Assembly (NCBI RefSeq): GCF_011745365.1
Contig: NW_024468910.1
Span: forward strand, 1,702,068 to 1,766,067
DNA from: Cryphonectria parasitica EP155
Taxonomy: Eukaryota; Ascomycota; Sordariomycetes; Diaporthales; Cryphonectriaceae
Length of the DNA: 64,000 nucleotides
Direction: 5' to 3'
A program made the position numbers and the translations under genes. The notes under the pieces were generated by a model. That model was not told the origin of the DNA, did not search any database, and saw only the letters and a program-made list of their open reading frames with translations. Position 1 is the first letter of the stretch. The number at the start of each line of letters is the position of its first letter. This document shows, one piece after another, positions 58,653 to 64,000 of this stretch.

Positions 58653-60284
58653 CTATCTGGACTTTCCAGAACTGTGTTTCTTGCGATGGGAGCCCGACGT
58701 CGGACTGTGCGAGTCTCTGTAGCGCTTAGAAGGGGCTTTCTGGCGGCTGTGGCTGCTGTGGCTTTTCCCCGATGTCAAGCTCGACGTAAAGCTTGTATCA
58801 ATGCTCGCCGCTGGTTTAGCAGCAGCAGCAAATGTGGAACCAGATGTCCGACTGTGCCCCAGTTGGCGATCTTGCCCGTCGGGGTGTAGTGCTCTGTCGA
58901 CGGCCTGGGGTGTATAATAAGCCTCGCAGTCCACGTAGCTGTCCGAGCTGGCGTTGTTCTCGGAGCATGCCTCGCCCGTGGGGATTTCCTGCGCTGCTGC
59001 AGTTTCCGCTTGGTATCTAGCGTTCGCATCCTGGATGAAAGTATCTCGACGCTGCTTCGCTAGATCTCTCGCATTTCTGTATGCAGTAGCTCCTTGAATA
59101 AAGGTTTCCTGTGAATCCGTCATATCGAACCCCCTGATCTTGTTTATGTGGTACTCGGGCTGGCCTCCTGATGTTGCGGGCGCAGTAGCATGATGAGCGA
59201 ATAGCTGGAGTGTGCCATCATGGTAGGTTGTACTATAGGTATAGGGATTGCCATCATACACAGGCTCCTCCCGACCATAGTTCTGCAGGCTATGCATAGC
59301 CCGAGTACCGATTGCTCCATCATAGCGAGCCTGTCGCATCATCACTGCTGCAGATCCGTCCGGGCTCTTCGCCTCCAGAAAGAAGTTGGGCGCTATCAAT
59401 CGATCCGTCGAAGTGGAAGGGATAATGTGGTGTTGGAGCTCGCTGCGAATAGTTGGATTGAGTTGTTCAGGGAGAGCTCCTAGAGCAATGTCCGGCTTGG
59501 CTGCTACTATAGTTCCATCAGTGAGCGGTGCCAGATTTCCGAAAGCCATATTCGCAGTGGAGGGATAATTATCTTTCCGAGGGCCAGTAATGGTGGGAAG
59601 AACGTATTTGCACACATCATCTTCATCCTTTGCCTGAGCATTAGTCTCATAGAAAGTCTCGAAAGCATTGTCTGAGAAGCAAGAGGGCGAGAGTGATGGC
59701 CTTGGAGCCATGAGTGCCACTTTTACTTCCTCCAAGTTTAGCTTTTGCGACTTCCAGATGGTATGAATGCCATGGTCGGTCAAATGCTGATCGAACCCAG
59801 GATTGTAAGGGGATGACTTTCTACTCTTGGTTGTCCCTGACTTGGTTATAACCGTTGTTGGATCGGTAGATTTGATTGCTTGGCTTCGGGACGAGGAGCT
59901 CATGGCGCTGGCGGTTTGGTAGTTCCTTACTACAGGAGCGGAATACCCTCGAAGATCACACAGATCTGGCCCGCCGTGGCGTGCAAATCGAGCGAGGTTC
60001 TGAGCGGACTCTGTTGGCGGCGGCGGAGGCGAAAAGGCAGGTCGTGCACGATTCCGTCGGTCGAGTTCTTCCAGGGCCGAGCGGATAAGCGGAATTGTCG
60101 AGAGTCTGTCCCAAAACTCAGGTGGGTAGCGCCAGGGACTGGAGTGGTTGAGGGCCGGCGGATCGATACTCTCCGCTGAGGAGTTGTCGGGTGCTGTCTG
60201 GTCTCGACGTGGTATCTTCTGGGACTTCGCACAACGACCGTCTTGCAAGTCCTCGTGTGCTCGTTGTCTCTTCCGGTTCGCCAT
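58653..60284 (-). CDS. PD-(D/E)XK nuclease-like protein (DUF7924 type), copy C
   Basis: Uninterrupted 543-aa frame from ATG at 60284 (MANRKRQRAHEDL). Same architecture as copy A: basic Ser/Pro-rich N-terminal 160 residues, HLTDHGIHT, PSLSPSCFSDNAFETFYE, KPDIALG with Asp265, NFFLEAKSP with Glu304 and Lys306, RQARYDGAIGTRAMHSLQNY, HHATAPATSGGQPEYH and a Ser-rich tail ending KKHSSGKSR, identical to copy A. The motif triad is conserved in both long copies although their N-termini differ a lot, which points to selection on the core. Substrate and biological role unknown. Confidence 0.7.
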   Translation of the reverse strand: MANRKRQRAHEDLQDGRCAKSQKIPRRDQTAPDNSSAESIDPPALNHSSPWRYPPEFWDRLSTIPLIRSALEELDRRNRARPAFSPPPPPTESAQNLARFARHGGPDLCDLRGYSAPVVRNYQTASAMSSSSRSQAIKSTDPTTVITKSGTTKSRKSSPYNPGFDQHLTDHGIHTIWKSQKLNLEEVKVALMAPRPSLSPSCFSDNAFETFYETNAQAKDEDDVCKYVLPTITGPRKDNYPSTANMAFGNLAPLTDGTIVAAKPDIALGALPEQLNPTIRSELQHHIIPSTSTDRLIAPNFFLEAKSPDGSAAVMMRQARYDGAIGTRAMHSLQNYGREEPVYDGNPYTYSTTYHDGTLQLFAHHATAPATSGGQPEYHINKIRGFDMTDSQETFIQGATAYRNARDLAKQRRDTFIQDANARYQAETAAAQEIPTGEACSENNASSDSYVDCEAYYTPQAVDRALHPDGQDRQLGHSRTSGSTFAAAAKPAASIDTSFTSSLTSGKSHSSHSRQKAPSKRYRDSHSPTSGSHRKKHSSGKSR

Positions 60285-62872
60285 GAAGAGCGTCTTGCAG
60301 AAAATAACAACGAGCGCAGGCGCTGGTGATAATAAAGAGCATCAGCTGCATATGAGCTAGCGGACCAAAGTGTTTCATCGTTGGACATCTATCAGCCATT
60401 CGATATCATGCGCGTGGATACGAAAATGCAAAAATACTGCGTCCATGCGTGGATGTTATGACTCATTCAGCATGCAAGTCACCAACCAGCAGGGATTACG
60501 TAAGCAAAGGGTTAGGGTTGGGATCACCAACCGGGAACCCTTCCAGTTGTATGCGCCCGTGTTGACATGCGATTGGGTACTTGGTGCGAGGCGACGGCGG
60601 CATCTGATGGACTCGAGAAACCTCTAGAGTAAGCTAATGACGACGAACCTGAGAATGTCTGGAACCCCGAGCGGGCACAACTGGTCAGCCTTTTTCTTTA
60701 ATCTCATAGGTATGCAGCTGGTGATGAACCACGACTACAATAGCATGCAAAAAAATCTAGTTCGCGAGGCTCTGCGGGTCCCTGAAGGAGGATCCACGTC
60801 CACAACCCCCACCTCGTGGCGTGGACACATGCGTAGTGACTTAGCCTGTGACATCTGAGATATTAAGCTCGTCTGCTATGTATATGTGTGCATGTATGTG
60901 GTCCAGTAGTAGTGCTCTTACCTCTGCTCTGCCATGCCAAGCCAACCGCTTGTACATCCTCTTATCTCCCCGCCCACCTCTCTCTCTCTCTCTTTTTTCT
61001 ATCTCAGCCTCCTGCTTGCCTTGATCGTCTGATTCGGCGGTGAATTGTGGGGGGGGGGGGGGTTGGGTTGGGCGCAAAGGAAGGCTTGGGCATCGGCAAC
61101 ATCGGGCCAACTGGAGAGAAAAAAAATCAAACAAGTGGTGGCTGCCAAGGGGGGGCAAGCAAATTGAGCCCCCAAACACGAGATGAACGCATTCCGGGCA
61201 GATCAGAGGACATCATCCCACGACAGCGATTGGGTCTGCAATACGCCTGGAGAGGTCCACTTCATTCTCAGAACGTTGTGGTACAGGCACCGACAACCAG
61301 ACCGGGTTCCATCGGACGGGAGGGAGATCAAGCATGTTTTACGGCTATGCGAAAGCGAGATGCAATCCTTGTAGCCTCATGCCTTGTACCCGCTTCTTGA
61401 GGAGGGGTGCGGATGATCGTAGGACCCGCTTCAGCTTCTTGTGAAAAGAAGGTTGCACCTTGAATCCACAGAAAAAAGGCTGGTTTCCCGATCCCGTGAG
61501 GTTGTGTGTTGGGGTGCGGGGTGTGGAGAGGGTAACCGTGTGAGCACAGACGACGCGAGTGGATACCTGACTGGTCCATGACATGTTTCAGCAGCAGTCG
61601 AGACCACAAAACTACACACATCATGCTCGAATGGAGCCGATGGACGATCTGTATCAAACGTGGGGATGGAGGCAAGGGAAACAAAAGAAACAGGCGAGAT
61701 AGTTGATCATGTTATATGGGAGGAATTGGGCAAAAGAAAGGGAAAGGAGGAGGGGTCTGCAACGTGTGAGGTTGGCCCGGGGGGGGGGGGGCCCATGATG
61801 CTTCTGAGTACTTACTTGAGTACATTGGTACCGTTATCGACCAGAAAACTACCATGACTCGACTCAGGTTTCTTTTCTGCTCGCTTGGGGTTGGATGAGG
61901 AACACATCAGGGGTAGTCTTCGAAACGGAGTGTCGTGTTGCTCAAGATTGAACTCTCGAGAAAGGGAAAAAGAGAATAGGTTGGAAGGATGGAATGGAAA
62001 CTCGTACCAGAAGGCACAACTGCACAAGGTGTGGGAGGCATCTTGCCAGGCGCTAGCAGGGGAAAGGAACAGTGCGTAGCTTTGCTATAGGCACGGATTT
62101 CTGTGCAGATGTTTTGCGGGGGCGCTACTGTGCCAACACGGACATACATACCTCTTGGGGTGAGTTTTGCGAGGCCAATGAGAGAGCCCTCCATGTACCC
62201 AGTCCGGTTCTGCACCTGCTGTGTCGTGCTCATACGACTGTCTTTTGCATAGCAAAGCTTCCCTTGAGATGTGCAAGCTGTGGGCAAGCTGTGAATGCCC
62301 TTGTGGACGCCATGCATCCATCAGGAGTCAGCTGTGAGGGGGGCGGGAAAAAAAGAGTGTCCGACAAAAGCTCGATGGCAAGAGCAGCACAGGGCACATC
62401 ACCACAGAGAGATTTTGATGCAGGTGTGCCCCTGGGTTTCTCTTGCGGGAGAGTGTGAGACAGACAGATCTTGGGGGGGGGGGAAAAAAAAAAAAAAAAA
62501 AAAAAAAAAACAAGGCACGCAAGAGAACATGACCAAGATGTGCTCATCCGTCACAACATTGGTCATGATCATACTACCAAAAGTACCACAAGTACGTACA
62601 ACTAAGTAACAGCATTGACAACCACTCTCAACGCTTGAACAAGCAACCAAAACTCGACAGCGACGCTCTGCATACCCCTTCTAGCTTTACCTGCTACCCT
62701 GCAGCCCCGTCTTTTAGCTACCCGTCTTTGCCGTCCCGCTGTCTTGCGATTGGCCCTAACGGGAACAAGCTCACCACTGCGTTATCCAGACCGTCCCCAC
62801 CCTGAATCACAGGGTCCGACCCACCGCCTCCTCCATGTGCTGAATCCCTGGGTTACTCACTTAGTCTCTCTG

Positions 62873-62904
<32 letters not shown>

Positions 62905-64000
62905 CCTTGCTCTCCTCCATTTAGTATTCCTTTCTTTGTGCAGACGGGAATAAATCTAACAGGGATGACATGAGTACTTGCTTGTAACGTGGGAATGAAT
63001 GGTTCTATCACAGAGGGAGGGGTGTTACACAGAACTTGGCCTCTTCTTCTCTCCCCAACCCCCTTGCTTCTTCTCTTCCTCGTCTTCTTTTCCTTTTTCT
63101 TCATTGCCATTCTCCCATCTTCTTAAATTCCCCAGAGTGTTCAGGCTTAGGTGAGTAAGGCACCTCTTCCTACCCAACATCTACCCAGCATCGCCACGAG
63201 CATTTGCATCCACTCCAATATCTTTCCCCTTACTACCTTTGTTTATTGATCAAAAGACTGACCAGCTGGCTGATCCAGAAGTCCCGACGACGACACCTCC
63301 ACCACCCCCGGACAGGAGCCGCCCGTATCCCCTGAACTATCATCCTGCCACCACCCTCGACACATTTCTCCCCGTCATCACATCATCGTCGTCAGACCCA
63401 TTTCGCTACATACACATATTGCCGATCCTGAAGACAGAATTTACAACCACTCCACAGTTCATCGACGTCGCTCTCTAGGGCTCGGTACTATAACGAGGGA
63501 GGGAGGGGGTCCTTTATTCCCCTCCGCTATATCTCGGGACTCGGCTTCAGCTCCACCCTTGCTCACACCCCACCCTCGTCCTGCCCCCCTTCCATTGACT
63601 ATCTTCTCGCCGGGGGGTGCTTTCTCGTTACTTTCTCCAGAACGAGCATAGCCTCAGGTGCCATTGTGTTAGCGAGGTGGACATTGATCGGGATAATTCA
63701 TCAACAGAAGGCGTGTTCCGTCTGTCGTTGGTCAAACCTCCACCAACGGCCTTCTCCTCTCGGTCCTGTCCACCAAGCCAGGAATACACGGCCGCTGTCA
63801 TCTCCTCCTGGTCATCGGGACTGGGAGATAAACACACTAGGGTTTGACAACAACGTGCGCTCTGCCTGTAGGGCTCTCACAGGTCCTGGGAAGGAAGATA
63901 CAAGAGGGATCCTACCCTTGCGCCTCCCCCCTCGCGCGAGGACAGAGCCCAAGTGATCTTTTTATTGGTTCTTTCTGGTTTTTTTTTTTTTTTTCCCTCC
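60285..64000. other. Low-complexity region, no supported gene
   Basis: Poly(G) runs at 61049-61062, 61779-61790 and 62472-62482 (the last followed by about 27 A). (CT)n lies at 62879-62904 and a TTAGGG-like GGGTTAGGGTTGGG at about 60508-60522. A minus-strand segment (62340-62141, ending TPR before GTATGT) looks weakly exon-like but I could not extend it. From 63.0 kb the plus strand is pyrimidine-rich, as in a promoter or 5' UTR, so a gene may start beyond the window. Confidence 0.45.

Noticed and set aside
62131..62340. Exon-like minus-strand segment ending at a GTATGT donor
   Set aside because: No matching second exon in a compatible phase could be found and the translation matches no family I know.

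Overview
The window is nuclear DNA of a filamentous ascomycete (Pezizomycotina, most likely Sordariomycetes). It has short 60-130 nt GT-AG introns, and its central gene order APC5 - COX13 - APN2 - MAT - SLA2 is the conserved neighbourhood of the mating-type locus in that class. The strain carries the MAT1-2 idiomorph: an HMG-box gene (MAT1-2-1) is present and I see no alpha-box gene. I cannot assign a genus.

Layout. (1) About 1-25 kb is an AT-richer, gene-poor block of decayed material: a DUF3435-type tyrosine-recombinase relic, a dead protein kinase, gag remnants of a Ty3/gypsy and a copia-like element, LTR-like repeats, two members of a coiled-coil family, and a few open frames of unknown function. 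(2) About 25.5-47.1 kb is a GC-richer island with five conserved genes and one lineage-specific gene: APC5 (+), COX13 (-), APN2 (+), MAT1-2-1 (-), a divergently transcribed second MAT1-2 gene (+) and SLA2 (-). A 6.1 kb spacer between the MAT genes and SLA2 is full of poly(G/C) runs, microsatellites, a 36-bp triplicate and one low-complexity open frame. (3) About 48.7-60.3 kb is a second repeat block. It holds an LTR-like repeat, two intact and two broken copies of a PD-(D/E)XK nuclease-like family, a dead Ty3/gypsy chromovirus, and an intact antisense ORF with Zn(II)2Cys6 cysteine spacing. (4) About 60.3-64 kb is low-complexity sequence with no gene I can call.

How the genes work together. 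MAT1-2-1 is the HMG-box mating-type regulator. APC5 (cell-cycle ubiquitin ligase), COX13 (respiratory complex IV), APN2 (AP endonuclease) and SLA2 (actin/endocytosis adaptor) are housekeeping flanks, linked by synteny and not by pathway. The repeat blocks carry substitutions that look like repeat-induced point mutation: catalytic Asp to Asn, zinc-ligand His to Tyr, and Trp codons to TGA.

Exon boundaries of the five conserved genes and the second MAT gene were worked out by hand from splice signals and reading phase; all six close without a frame error. COX13 needs two micro-exons (25 nt and 8 nt). The second MAT gene contains a tandem exon-plus-intron duplication.
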